Shown here: positions 1 to 7,420 of the stretch, piece by piece | How positions within the stretch are numbered: position 1 is the first letter of the stretch | How the letters are laid out: every line of letters begins with the position of its first letter | Assembly: GCF_000787375.1 (NCBI RefSeq) | Contig: NZ_JRJU01000004.1 | Coordinates: forward strand, 124,001 to 188,000 | DNA from: Halalkalibacter okhensis | GTDB lineage: Bacteria > Bacillota > Bacilli > Bacillales > Bacillaceae_D | DNA length: 64,000 nucleotides | Direction of reading: 5' to 3' | Notes under the pieces: model-generated | What the model saw: the letters and a program-made list of their open reading frames with translations, nothing else | Database searches by the model: none | Told to the model about the DNA's origin: nothing | Translations under genes and position numbers: made by a program

Positions 1-25
1 GCGTTTTATTTACTGTTACTTCCAC
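1..25 (-). CDS. Start of a CDS running off the left edge
   Basis: A GTG codon at 25 follows a strong ribosome binding site (GGGAGGTG, with a six-base spacer). Eight codons (MEVTVNKT) can be read before the window ends. It lies 22 bases downstream of the rhodanese stop on the same strand, so it is probably the next gene of that operon. A TusA-like or second sulfurtransferase would fit the context, but the visible part does not show it. Confidence 0.4.
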
Positions 26-47
26 TTTATTCACCTCCCTAACATGA

Positions 48-368
48 TTATTTTCTATCTAAATCACCTTTCCAATCCAACATTCCACCTGCCATATTTT
101 TCACCTTATATCCTTTGCTTTTCAGAAATTCAGCAGCTCTTCCACTTCTGGCACTGGAGCGGCAAACCAGGATATGTTCTTTGTTTTGGTCAATTTCACC
201 AAGTCGATCCTCAAGCTCTCCAAGTGGGATATGGTGAATGCCAGGAATGGCTCCTTCTGCTACTTCTTCATGTTCACGAACGTCGATGATGCTATCCCGC
301 TTGCCTTCATTTATGCGATGTGATACTTCGGTTGGTGTAATTTCTTCAATCAGTGTATTTGTTGACAT
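48..368 (-). CDS. Single-domain rhodanese (sulfurtransferase)
   Basis: This 106-residue protein is one rhodanese domain. Residues 20-45 carry the typical IDVREHEEV start of the fold, and the active-site loop is VCRSSARSGRA with the catalytic Cys that would carry persulfide sulfur. The C-terminal MAGGMLDWKGDLD is also typical. Length fits GlpE/YgaP-like single-domain rhodaneses. The ATG at 368 follows a purine-rich GAGGGGGA site. It is likely cytoplasmic and co-transcribed with the gene starting at 25. Together with the persulfide-dioxygenase-like MBL protein at 10 kb it suggests persulfide handling; that role is inference. Confidence 0.9.
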   Translation of the reverse strand: MSTNTLIEEITPTEVSHRINEGKRDSIIDVREHEEVAEGAIPGIHHIPLGELEDRLGEIDQNKEHILVCRSSARSGRAAEFLKSKGYKVKNMAGGMLDWKGDLDRK

Positions 369-556
369 TTTGTATATTTCCCCCTCTAAATGCAGATAAA
401 AAAAGAGTGGTACATAGTTATCATTTCAAAAAAATACATTTTTACTTCTTCAGTTTCAAAAAGCACTTTGCTAAATTCAGTTCAGTGAACGAAAAGATTG
501 CACTAGAAACACAGCATAGTATTGAAAGATATCATTATGAGAACAAGGAAGATATA

Positions 557-805
557 ATGAGGCGACTTGATGCACTTGATCAAGAATGAGATACGGAACG
601 AGTTTTAGAAGCTTCAGCAGCGTTTTTCGTTCGCCTTGGAACCTTTCTAGGGTTTACGAGCAACAGAAGGTGGCATTTATTTTCAGGGGAGATTAGTTAT
701 TTTTTACTGCGACACTCTGTGCAGGGTTGGTGTCCTCCATTACCATTAATTAGAAGGTTGGGTATTAGGACTGCTAATGAGATAATGAGGAACGTAATTC
801 GTTAA
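557..805 (+). pseudogene. YgaP/DUF2892-like small protein with in-frame UGA
   Basis: An ATG at 557 has a good upstream site (AAGGAAG) and opens an 82-codon frame interrupted only by UGA at codon 11 (587-589). After the UGA the frame reads DTERVLEASAAFF, a hydrophobic stretch, then QGWCPPLPLIRRLGIRT and ends at TAA 805. That ending resembles small membrane proteins of the DUF2892/YgaP type, in which, from memory, a Trp stands in an E-W-D-x-E-R motif. UGA would then be a TGG-to-TGA nonsense change. Readthrough or selenocysteine cannot be excluded, since the same region encodes a UGA-containing selD. Confidence 0.5.
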
Positions 806-833
806 AATCTCTTTTACAAATTAAATAATTAGA

Positions 834-862
834 AAAGACCTCAAACAATGTTTAAGGTCTTT
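834..862. terminator. Bidirectional rho-independent terminator
   Basis: AAAGACCT and AGGTCTTT form an 8-bp stem, extended by AAAC/GTTT across a mismatch, with A/T-rich flanks. It sits between the convergent frame ending at 805 (+) and the gene ending at 890 (-). Confidence 0.75.
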
Positions 863-889
863 ACGATAAAGTAGAAACTATTATGTTTT

Positions 890-1525
890 TTATAATCTTT
901 TTAGAACCAGTTCAACTTTTTTAGTGCCGTATGAGTGTAATGTTTGTTGTAGACACCTTTTCATCTTGTACGCGGTCCCTTCTGAAATTGTTTTTTCTTC
1001 ATGGTTAATATAAACTCGTGCTAAATCTTCTTCAAACGAAACTAATTCTAAAGTAGTACTATCTGGAAACGGGTTAATTAATGGTTGTAAATCAGCTTCT
1101 AATAATAAATTGATTGCTGTGATACGAGGGGTTTTCACTGATGTTGGATTAGTAAAATCTATGTCTACCGCTTCAAGTGCGTCACCATTGAGTAAATAGA
1201 TAGTGTAAGTTTCTACACTCTTCTCTCTTTTGGCTCCGCTTGGTAAGGTTGTATAGGTTTTTTTAGTTTTAATGAGTTGTATTACCTCGTCTGTTTCCAT
1301 AAATCCCTCAACCCGATTAACTTCTTTTCTATTTTTATCTCGAAACAACGTAGTAGGATTATTACTAATCCGTGCCTCATTCGTTAACTCAGGTTCTTGA
1401 TCAATAAACACAATCGAAAATGTTTGCTCAGGTAACAAGGTAGTAACCTCTTCCAAAACATGCCTCATCGTTCTACCTAAGGGACAAGCTGACATCGTAA
1501 ATAGAGTGAGATTAGTCACTTTCAT
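890..1525 (-). CDS. Thioredoxin-fold protein with C-terminal GerMN-like domain
   Basis: The first 85 residues look like a thioredoxin/glutaredoxin fold: beta strand LTLFTMSACPLGR with a single Cys, then a helix and FSIVFIDQEPELT. The C-terminal 100 residues (ITAINLLLEADL, PFPDSTTLELVSFEEDLARVYI) resemble a GerMN domain; this is a pattern judgement. The frame can open at GTG 1534, which overlaps the upstream stop, but ATG 1525 is better spaced from the GAGGAG site, giving 211 residues. It is the last gene of the redox operon. With one Cys it is unlikely to be a classic dithiol oxidoreductase. Function unknown. Confidence 0.7.
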   Translation of the reverse strand: MKVTNLTLFTMSACPLGRTMRHVLEEVTTLLPEQTFSIVFIDQEPELTNEARISNNPTTLFRDKNRKEVNRVEGFMETDEVIQLIKTKKTYTTLPSGAKREKSVETYTIYLLNGDALEAVDIDFTNPTSVKTPRITAINLLLEADLQPLINPFPDSTTLELVSFEEDLARVYINHEEKTISEGTAYKMKRCLQQTLHSYGTKKVELVLKRL

Positions 1526-1530
1526 CGGTT

Positions 1531-3102
1531 TCACTCCTCAATATTACTATTCTCTAATGGAAAACACCTCTTTTGAAATTTCTGGGAATCTGGTATACGT
1601 AATGGTTTACTCCACCCTTCTTCATATACAGGTAATGCCGGATTACTATGCATCCAGTCGATCACCATCTCAATATCTGTTTGTTCCCATTTACACACAT
1701 TCTGTCCTTTTTTTAAAGATGAGTACTTATGGCCACCTTCAAACATCAACTGGTTCAAAACAACTTTATAGAATTGATCAAGGGAGATTGGTTGATTATT
1801 CACTCTTACATTTAGAACTAAGTTTTTCAACTTAGAGGAATATTGATAAACAAAAGCAAGTCCTGTTACTTGAATAAGTCCACCAACTCGTTCTTCTACA
1901 TCTGGATGAATTTGGTTTAAAATACTTTGTTCTAAAGCTGCTACAATATCTCTACCTTTTAATTGTACGGTATAAATAGATGAACGATGAGGTAGCAAGT
2001 TCGTTAATTGTTCGAGTGTGATAGGCCCAGGAGGGATCGTTACCCCAAACCCTATTCCGGGTAATATTGAGATATCACTAGTTGTCTTAGTACGTAGAAT
2101 ATTGCCAAAGAACGTTTCAGCAGGCGATTCTCGCTTATAATTACGAATCATAGGAGATGTAATACTTCCGACATCCTGCTCTAGTCGATTTTTGTGCTCA
2201 AATCGCATTTCATTTATCATTCTTTGTATATTTACATTCGGTTGCAAGTTCTCAGGTATAATAGGGATGATACTTCCTTCTGCTCCTACTAATGAGCTAC
2301 GATTAAATTGTAACTGTAGTACCCCAAGTCCAGTATAGTATGGTGTAGACTGAGAAATGATGACACCATTTCTTATCTCCTTTGGAATGGGTTCATGAGA
2401 ATGTCCTCCTACAATTACATCAATTCCTTCTATGTTTTCTGCAATCTCTCTATCTAAATCCGATCCTAAATGCGACAATATAATTACGCAGTTAACACCC
2501 TTACCTTTTAATTGATTGATGTCCGACTGTATTGTTCCTAAACTAAACGTGTATTTAGCACCATTTGTATTCTTTTGTGACGTTGTTTCGGATGTTAAAT
2601 GATAAGTCAGACCGTAGATACCTATTTTAAAACCATTGATCTCTCTCACCATATAAGGATAACCTAATAAAGGTGCTTCTGTTTCCTCTTCTAATAAATT
2701 AGCTGCTAACATAGGAAAGTTCGCTTCATATGCTCTTTGTTTTAAAACCTCTATTCCATAATCTACATCATGGTTTCCTGGTGTCATTGCATCATACCCT
2801 AATTGGTTCATCAAACTAATATAAAAATGTCCTTTTGTTATATTCGCAATTTCACTATCACAGAAAGCATCTCCAGCTTCAAGTAGAAGCACATGATCAT
2901 TTTCTTGACGAATGCGATTAACTGCTTCAGCTAAATAGGCGAAACCACCTAACTTTTTATAAAGAGGAAATGAATGACATAGACGCAATTGAGAAGAGAT
3001 ATCCAAACTAGATACCTCAATAGGCAATAAATGTCCATGACTATCATTTGTATGAAGTAATGTGAGTGTCCAATCGTCATTTTTTTGCTCCTTATAACTC
3101 AT
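1531..3102 (-). CDS. 5'-nucleotidase/UshA-family metallophosphoesterase, no signal peptide
   Basis: This 523-residue protein has the two-domain layout of UshA/YfkN 5'-nucleotidases. The N-terminal calcineurin-like metal site is visible as LLHTNDSHGH, EAGDAF, GNHDVDYG, ILSHLGSD and VGGHSHEP; the C-terminal substrate domain spans about residues 310-500. Family members hydrolyse nucleotides or related phosphoesters with two metal ions, and SoxB thiosulfohydrolases share the fold. Unlike most relatives it begins MSYKEQKNDDW with no signal peptide or anchor, so it should be cytoplasmic. It lies 24 bases after the histidine kinase and overlaps the next gene. The substrate is unknown. Confidence 0.85.
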   Translation of the reverse strand: MSYKEQKNDDWTLTLLHTNDSHGHLLPIEVSSLDISSQLRLCHSFPLYKKLGGFAYLAEAVNRIRQENDHVLLLEAGDAFCDSEIANITKGHFYISLMNQLGYDAMTPGNHDVDYGIEVLKQRAYEANFPMLAANLLEEETEAPLLGYPYMVREINGFKIGIYGLTYHLTSETTSQKNTNGAKYTFSLGTIQSDINQLKGKGVNCVIILSHLGSDLDREIAENIEGIDVIVGGHSHEPIPKEIRNGVIISQSTPYYTGLGVLQLQFNRSSLVGAEGSIIPIIPENLQPNVNIQRMINEMRFEHKNRLEQDVGSITSPMIRNYKRESPAETFFGNILRTKTTSDISILPGIGFGVTIPPGPITLEQLTNLLPHRSSIYTVQLKGRDIVAALEQSILNQIHPDVEERVGGLIQVTGLAFVYQYSSKLKNLVLNVRVNNQPISLDQFYKVVLNQLMFEGGHKYSSLKKGQNVCKWEQTDIEMVIDWMHSNPALPVYEEGWSKPLRIPDSQKFQKRCFPLENSNIEE

Positions 3103-3126
3103 TGACAGCCTCCTAAAAAAACAACT

Positions 3127-4230
3127 TTATCCAGAAAACTTTCTATCATTTTCAATTGGTAACGTAAACCAAAAGGTATGAACATTTTGACTCGTTTTTA
3201 GGCCTAATTCTCCGTTATGACTTTTAATAATCTCTTTGACAATCGATAGTCCTAACCCAGACCCTCCTAAGTTACGATTTCGTGAAAGGTCAGCTCGATA
3301 AAAACGTTCAAAAGGTTGGTTCGGATCTTCAACTGGAATAGGTAGCCCTTCATTTTTCACTTGAACTTGATATCCTTTTTCACTCATAAAACCTTTAATC
3401 TCCATCCATCCCCCTTTATCATAATTAAGGACGTTTTCAATTAAGTTTGTTAAGACCTGTTTCAATCCCTCTTTATCAGCGTATAACTGTTTATCTTCTA
3501 TGCTAATCTTGATTTGGATCGATTGTTTCTGAAGTTCTAAGCGAAAAATTTCAACTTGGCTTTCAATAAGAAGACGAATAGATAAGCACTCATAATTTAC
3601 AGAGCTGCCATATTCATTTTTCCAAACATTAAGTTGTTGCAATTGTTCAACAAGACTTGTAAGCCTCTTCGACTCTTCGAAAAGAGAATCGTATAGCTCT
3701 TGATTTCCATTTATTACTCCCGATCTTAACGCCTCTAAATAGCCATTGATATTGGTTAAAGGAGTTCTTAACTCATGAGCAACATCTTGGGTCATTTTCT
3801 CACGAGATTCCTCTACTTTTTTTATTTTCCTTATCATCTCATTAAAGTGCCTTGATAATTGCCCGATTTCATCAGAATTTTTGTTATAAATAATCACTGG
3901 ATCGTTCCCTTTTGCAATCTCTTTTGTCACCTCCGTTAATGTACTTAGTGGGTATAATAATGAACGAATGAAATAAAAATGAACGACCGCAGCAATGAAG
4001 ATGGAGAGAATAACAGCGTAAACGAGGTAAGAATCCAATTGATTTGTAAAACCCAACCTTTGTTCAGCTGAAAGAGAATTTTCTTGTTCTATTAAATAGC
4101 AAGCAAAATCTTTTACAGATACACCAACAATCCAAATGACCAGTCCGACAACGATGCTATTTATCACCGTTAGCTTCAACATAAGGTTTATTTTTGTCAT
4201 TCTTTTTACGATTTGTTTAAAAGGCAACAA
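3127..4230 (-). CDS. Sensor histidine kinase (HAMP-HisKA-HATPase)
   Basis: This is a membrane kinase of 367 residues. Two transmembrane segments (about 18-40 and 70-90) flank a short extracellular loop of about 30 residues. HAMP follows, then the phospho-acceptor box DVAHELRTPLTNINGYL and a HATPase domain with N (LIENVLNY), F and G boxes (LGGSGLGLSIVKEI). It overlaps the response regulator gene by 14 bases, the usual arrangement of a cognate pair. The start is either TTG 4230, with GGGG ten bases upstream, or ATG 4200. The small sensor loop suggests detection of a membrane or small-molecule signal; no ligand can be named. Confidence 0.92.
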   Translation of the reverse strand: MLPFKQIVKRMTKINLMLKLTVINSIVVGLVIWIVGVSVKDFACYLIEQENSLSAEQRLGFTNQLDSYLVYAVILSIFIAAVVHFYFIRSLLYPLSTLTEVTKEIAKGNDPVIIYNKNSDEIGQLSRHFNEMIRKIKKVEESREKMTQDVAHELRTPLTNINGYLEALRSGVINGNQELYDSLFEESKRLTSLVEQLQQLNVWKNEYGSSVNYECLSIRLLIESQVEIFRLELQKQSIQIKISIEDKQLYADKEGLKQVLTNLIENVLNYDKGGWMEIKGFMSEKGYQVQVKNEGLPIPVEDPNQPFERFYRADLSRNRNLGGSGLGLSIVKEIIKSHNGELGLKTSQNVHTFWFTLPIENDRKFSG

Positions 4231-4906
4231 ACTGATACCCCATGCCCCGAACTGTTTTAATACAATCTGGAGCGTCTACTTGCTCTAGTTTTTCCCTAAG
4301 ATTTCGGATATGGACATCAATTGTCCGATTCGTAATATCTTTCTCAACATTTGGATAAAGTTCCTCGATCATCTGTTCTCTTGATAAGATTTGATTCGGA
4401 TGCTTCATGAACATGTATAGTAATTTGCTTTCATTATTTGTTAAAGAAAGTTTCGTTCCATTAAAATTCACTTCTCCCTTTAAAGGCTTCACTGTGATCC
4501 CTTGAAAACTAATTTTATTACAACGATTCTCTGTTCGACGCAGCACCGTTTCGACGCGAGCAACAAGTTCATTGGGACTAAATGGCTTTGTTATATAGTC
4601 ATCCGCCCCCATTCTGAGTCCATTAATCCGATCCTTTTCTTCCACCTTGGCTGTAACCATGATAATCGGACTATCACTTTTCTTCTCTGTCCTAATCCAT
4701 TTACAAACCTCTTCTCCACTGACTTCAGGAAGCATTAAATCAATGATCGTAAAACACGGATCGTACCGCTCAAACATGTCTATGCCTTGTTTGCCGTCTC
4801 CCGCCTCCCACACATCATAACCTTCTTTTTCAAGATAGATCTTAATTAATTGTCTTATTTTATGATCATCTTCTACAATTAAAATAGATTTGCCCTTAGT
4901 GTTCAC
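4217..4906 (-). CDS. OmpR/PhoB-family response regulator
   Basis: A receiver domain (IVEDD acidic pocket, phospho-acceptor Asp near residue 56 in IIDLMLPE, conserved TAK and KPF) is followed by a winged-helix DNA-binding domain (RTIDVHIRNLREKLE and TVRGMGYQF). GTG 4906 lies six bases after GGAGG and is preferred over ATG 4921, which precedes that site, giving 229 residues. It is the partner of the kinase encoded next and probably controls this thiol-redox operon, though no binding site was identified. Confidence 0.93.
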   Translation of the reverse strand: MNTKGKSILIVEDDHKIRQLIKIYLEKEGYDVWEAGDGKQGIDMFERYDPCFTIIDLMLPEVSGEEVCKWIRTEKKSDSPIIMVTAKVEEKDRINGLRMGADDYITKPFSPNELVARVETVLRRTENRCNKISFQGITVKPLKGEVNFNGTKLSLTNNESKLLYMFMKHPNQILSREQMIEELYPNVEKDITNRTIDVHIRNLREKLEQVDAPDCIKTVRGMGYQFVAF

Positions 4907-4927
4907 TCCGAACCTCCACATCTCGTA

Positions 4928-5488
4928 TTAATTAATATTGTTTATCATTGTCTCCATCATTTCATAAGACATGGGCCCAATCACTTTATTTTGAACTAAC
5001 CCCTCAGTATCAATGACATAAGTTGTTGGTATAGAGTAAGCTTGGTACATCGCTCCAATATCACCATCCACATCTAATACAACTGGAAATGTCAATTGAA
5101 ATTCCTCATACACAAAAGGCCTTACCGCATCTTTATTTCGCTCTTGAGTTGTTAAATTAACTGCCAATATTGTAACTCCATCATTCTTATGCTTCTCATA
5201 GTAGTCTTGCATATGGGGCATTTCAGCTCGACATGGTGGGCACCAAGTTGCCCATAAGTTTAGGATTACTTTTTCCCCTCTAAAGTCTGATAACTTCAAT
5301 GGCTCTCCTTCTAATGTTTCTAATTCAAAGTCCGGTGCCAAATTTCCTTGGTTTAATCCTACTTCAACATCTACTACAGTCGTTTCACTATTCGGTTCAT
5401 TCCCACTTTCTCCACGTAAATCCATTAACCCCCATCCTATTAGCCCAACTAAAAGGAGGATCACAATCAAATTCTTTTGTTTTTTCAT
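4928..5488 (-). CDS. Membrane-anchored TlpA/ResA-type thiol-disulfide oxidoreductase
   Basis: The protein has 186 residues, starting with one hydrophobic segment (LIVILLLVGLIGWGLM) that serves as signal anchor. An AhpC/TSA-Redoxin fold with active site LWATWCPPCRAEMP follows. Proteins of this family reduce disulfides outside the membrane, for example in apocytochrome c, and take electrons from CcdA, which is encoded 17 bases upstream. The later cis-Pro motif SIPTTYVID is intact. It is one of several ResA-like paralogues expected in a Bacillus; which substrate it serves is not visible. Confidence 0.92.
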   Translation of the reverse strand: MKKQKNLIVILLLVGLIGWGLMDLRGESGNEPNSETTVVDVEVGLNQGNLAPDFELETLEGEPLKLSDFRGEKVILNLWATWCPPCRAEMPHMQDYYEKHKNDGVTILAVNLTTQERNKDAVRPFVYEEFQLTFPVVLDVDGDIGAMYQAYSIPTTYVIDTEGLVQNKVIGPMSYEMMETMINNIN

Positions 5489-5505
5489 CTTTTATTTTCC
5501 TTTCC

Positions 5506-6222
5506 TTAACCAAAATAGGTGAAAGTTGCAAGCCAAGCACTAATCCTTTGAAATTGACCTGTAAATAGAAGCAAACCTAAGCCGATTAAAATCCAACCAT
5601 TAACTACACTCAATTTAGGTAAGATTGAATTAATATTCCTTACAACTTTCAATGAATAGGTCACAAGTATTGATACCATTAAAAATGGTATCCCCAATCC
5701 TAATGAGTACACTGACAATAAAATCACACCACTACTTACTGTTTCGTGCGAGGCTGCTAATAATAAAATAGAGGATAAAACAACACCTACACATGGACTC
5801 CATCCAAATGCAAAAGCCATTCCAATTAAAAAGGAAGGTCCTGCACCTGCCCTTTTAGATTGCATATGTATTCTTTTTTCCCTCATAAGGAATTTGAGTT
5901 GTAAAAGGCCTACCATTTGAAGTCCAAAGATGATAATAAGGAGTCCGCTAATTTTTTCAACAATGTTTCTATTTTCCATAAACATTTGACCTATGAAACT
6001 TGCGGATACTCCTAAAAGGACGAAGATGATACTAAATCCCAAAATAAAGCTTATTGATCTAGTAAATACTAGTTTCTTATTTACATTGACCTTATCAGAG
6101 ACTGTAGAACCTGTTAACGTAGAAATGTAAGCAGGAAGTAATGGAAATACACATGGTGATAAGAAAGAAAGCAGTCCTGCAGTAAAGGCTACTAAAATGG
6201 ATAAATTATCGATTTTTCTCAC
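5506..6222 (-). CDS. ccdA: CcdA-family transmembrane thiol electron carrier
   Basis: A polytopic protein of 238 residues with six predicted membrane helices. The two redox cysteines sit in the expected places: FLSPCVFPLLPAY in the first helix and FGWSPCVGVVLSSIL in the fourth. CcdA/DsbD-beta proteins pass electrons from cytoplasmic thioredoxin to extracytoplasmic thiol proteins, here most likely the TlpA-like protein encoded just downstream. GTG 6222 is the start, with AAGGA upstream, and overlaps the preceding gene by 17 bases. Confidence 0.92.
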   Translation of the reverse strand: MRKIDNLSILVAFTAGLLSFLSPCVFPLLPAYISTLTGSTVSDKVNVNKKLVFTRSISFILGFSIIFVLLGVSASFIGQMFMENRNIVEKISGLLIIIFGLQMVGLLQLKFLMREKRIHMQSKRAGAGPSFLIGMAFAFGWSPCVGVVLSSILLLAASHETVSSGVILLSVYSLGLGIPFLMVSILVTYSLKVVRNINSILPKLSVVNGWILIGLGLLLFTGQFQRISAWLATFTYFG

Positions 6223-6868
6223 CTCTTTTCCTTTTCTGCACGATTAGTATAAGTAGAGCTAACAGGATAAAGCCAATTTGGAGATTTGTGAACCCAAGAA
6301 TAACTGGTTTTATATGAGTCAAATAACCTAAAAAGATTTGACCTAGACTATAAATTAATAGGCTGTTGGATAATCCTTTTCCAAGATCTACTTCTTTATT
6401 CTTCAACATGACAACTATCAGCCACCCAGCTAAAAAAATTTGACCAGAGTAGTAAATATAATTTGTATGGAATAAATAAATAAAATAAGTTGCGCTCCCT
6501 GCAAGCCAACCACTGAAAGTAAGATTCAAATACGTTACTATTCCTACGCTCTGCTTAGTAGATTGAAAGTAAATATAAATGAAGCCCATTAGAATTCCTA
6601 ACAACATTCCTTTTTGACCACCATCAAAATAAAGAATCCCCAGTGGATAGGCAAAAGCATGAACCGGATTGAATAATACATAACTTAGTTTCCAAACTAT
6701 AAATCCATAAAGTAACGCATTAAATATAGTATCTAATAATGGTTTCTTGTCTAAATTTAATCGACTTAAACGAATGTTCATTGCTAGATAGGCTACTACT
6801 AGTGCACCTCCAATAAAGATCCATTTGATAGGCAAACGTATCGAACCAATAATTAAAAACTCCTCCAT
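6206..6868 (-). CDS. Polytopic membrane protein of the CcdA/TlpA cluster
   Basis: The protein has 220 residues and about seven hydrophobic helices, a basic C-terminus (KRKRGEKNR) and a loop FDGGQKGMLLG. It is faintly reminiscent of prolipoprotein diacylglyceryl transferase in size and helix layout, but the family catalytic motif is not evident, so no function is assigned. It is the first gene of the operon, with AAAGGAGGAG before ATG 6868, and overlaps ccdA. A TATAAC-like -10 lies about 20 bases upstream of the ribosome site. Confidence 0.8.
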   Translation of the reverse strand: MEEFLIIGSIRLPIKWIFIGGALVVAYLAMNIRLSRLNLDKKPLLDTIFNALLYGFIVWKLSYVLFNPVHAFAYPLGILYFDGGQKGMLLGILMGFIYIYFQSTKQSVGIVTYLNLTFSGWLAGSATYFIYLFHTNYIYYSGQIFLAGWLIVVMLKNKEVDLGKGLSNSLLIYSLGQIFLGYLTHIKPVILGFTNLQIGFILLALLILIVQKRKRGEKNR

Positions 6869-6931
6869 AATGCTCCTCCTTTATCTTCAGTTATACTTTG
6901 TGAATATTAAGAAACGTTTAAGAAAATAAAA

Positions 6932-6953
6932 AAGTGCATTTTCACATGCACTT
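6932..6953 (-). terminator. Rho-independent terminator
   Basis: An 8-bp perfect stem (AAGTGCAT/ATGCACTT) with a 6-base loop is followed on the minus strand by TTTTTTATTTT. It ends the short transcript that starts at the operator-controlled promoter near 7.23 kb and separates it from the redox operon. Confidence 0.75.
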
Positions 6954-7004
6954 CTCCATGACTCTTTAGATAAATAAAGAACCCTCCATAATTAACAATA
7001 TATC

Positions 7005-7181
7005 CTAAAAAATTGAGAGTACAGTACCCATAATACTATAGATAATAAATATAGCTCCTACCAGGAACCAAAGATAAACAGCTGGTCATATTGGAGGCGA
7101 TACTTTAACCTTTTTACCATCTGTTGTCCCTTTATTCATTCCTCACTGGTTAGTTGAACAACTTTTTTCTTCATTCTTCAT
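7005..7181 (-). pseudogene. Small membrane protein frame with two in-frame UGA codons
   Basis: ATG 7181 lies behind a weak AGGGAG site and opens a 58-codon frame to TAG 7005. It contains UGA at codon 13 (7143-7145) and codon 32 (7086-7088). After the second UGA it reads PAVYLWFLVGAIFIIYSIMG, a clear transmembrane helix. An inner ATG (7139) would avoid the first UGA. The frame is enclosed by its own promoter/operator and terminator, which is unusual for simple debris. It is either a decayed gene, possibly TGG-to-TGA, or a recoded one; the sequence alone does not decide. Confidence 0.4.
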
Positions 7182-7208
7182 AAGATGCACCACTCCCTCT
7201 ACTAAATA

Positions 7209-7245
7209 ATACCCTAATAGGTACAGTTTATACCTATTAGGGTAT
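7209..7245. promoter_or_regulatory. Perfect 15-bp inverted repeat, CsoR/CstR-like operator
   Basis: ATACCCTAATAGGTA at 7209-7223 is matched exactly by its reverse complement at 7231-7245 with a 7-base spacer. Each arm is itself a TACC-N6-GGTA dyad. One arm fills the -35/-10 spacer of the promoter at 7225-7253 and the other lies just downstream. CsoR-family repressors (CsoR for copper, CstR for persulfide) bind GC-flanked TACCC/GGGTA dyads of this style, so repression by such a protein is inferred. No csoR/cstR gene is in the window. Confidence 0.6.
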
Positions 7246-7253
7246 GTAATCAA
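7225..7253 (-). promoter_or_regulatory. Sigma-A-type promoter overlapped by the operator
   Basis: On the minus strand TTGATT and TAAACT are separated by 17 bases. The inverted repeat overlaps the spacer and the start region, as expected for a repressible promoter driving the small frame at 7005-7181. Confidence 0.5.
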
Positions 7254-7420
7254 CTAAATTTTAATTGTTTCACATATTTGATGAATTAAAAAGCCGATTT
7301 CTACGTTAGGCGTACTTTACGTTGAAAGTAGTTAGATTCCCAATTCCTGGATCTAATTTTAATAGTGACTTTTAAATCACTGCTAACCGTTAGCTGATGT
7401 AGGTTAATCTGAATCAATTC

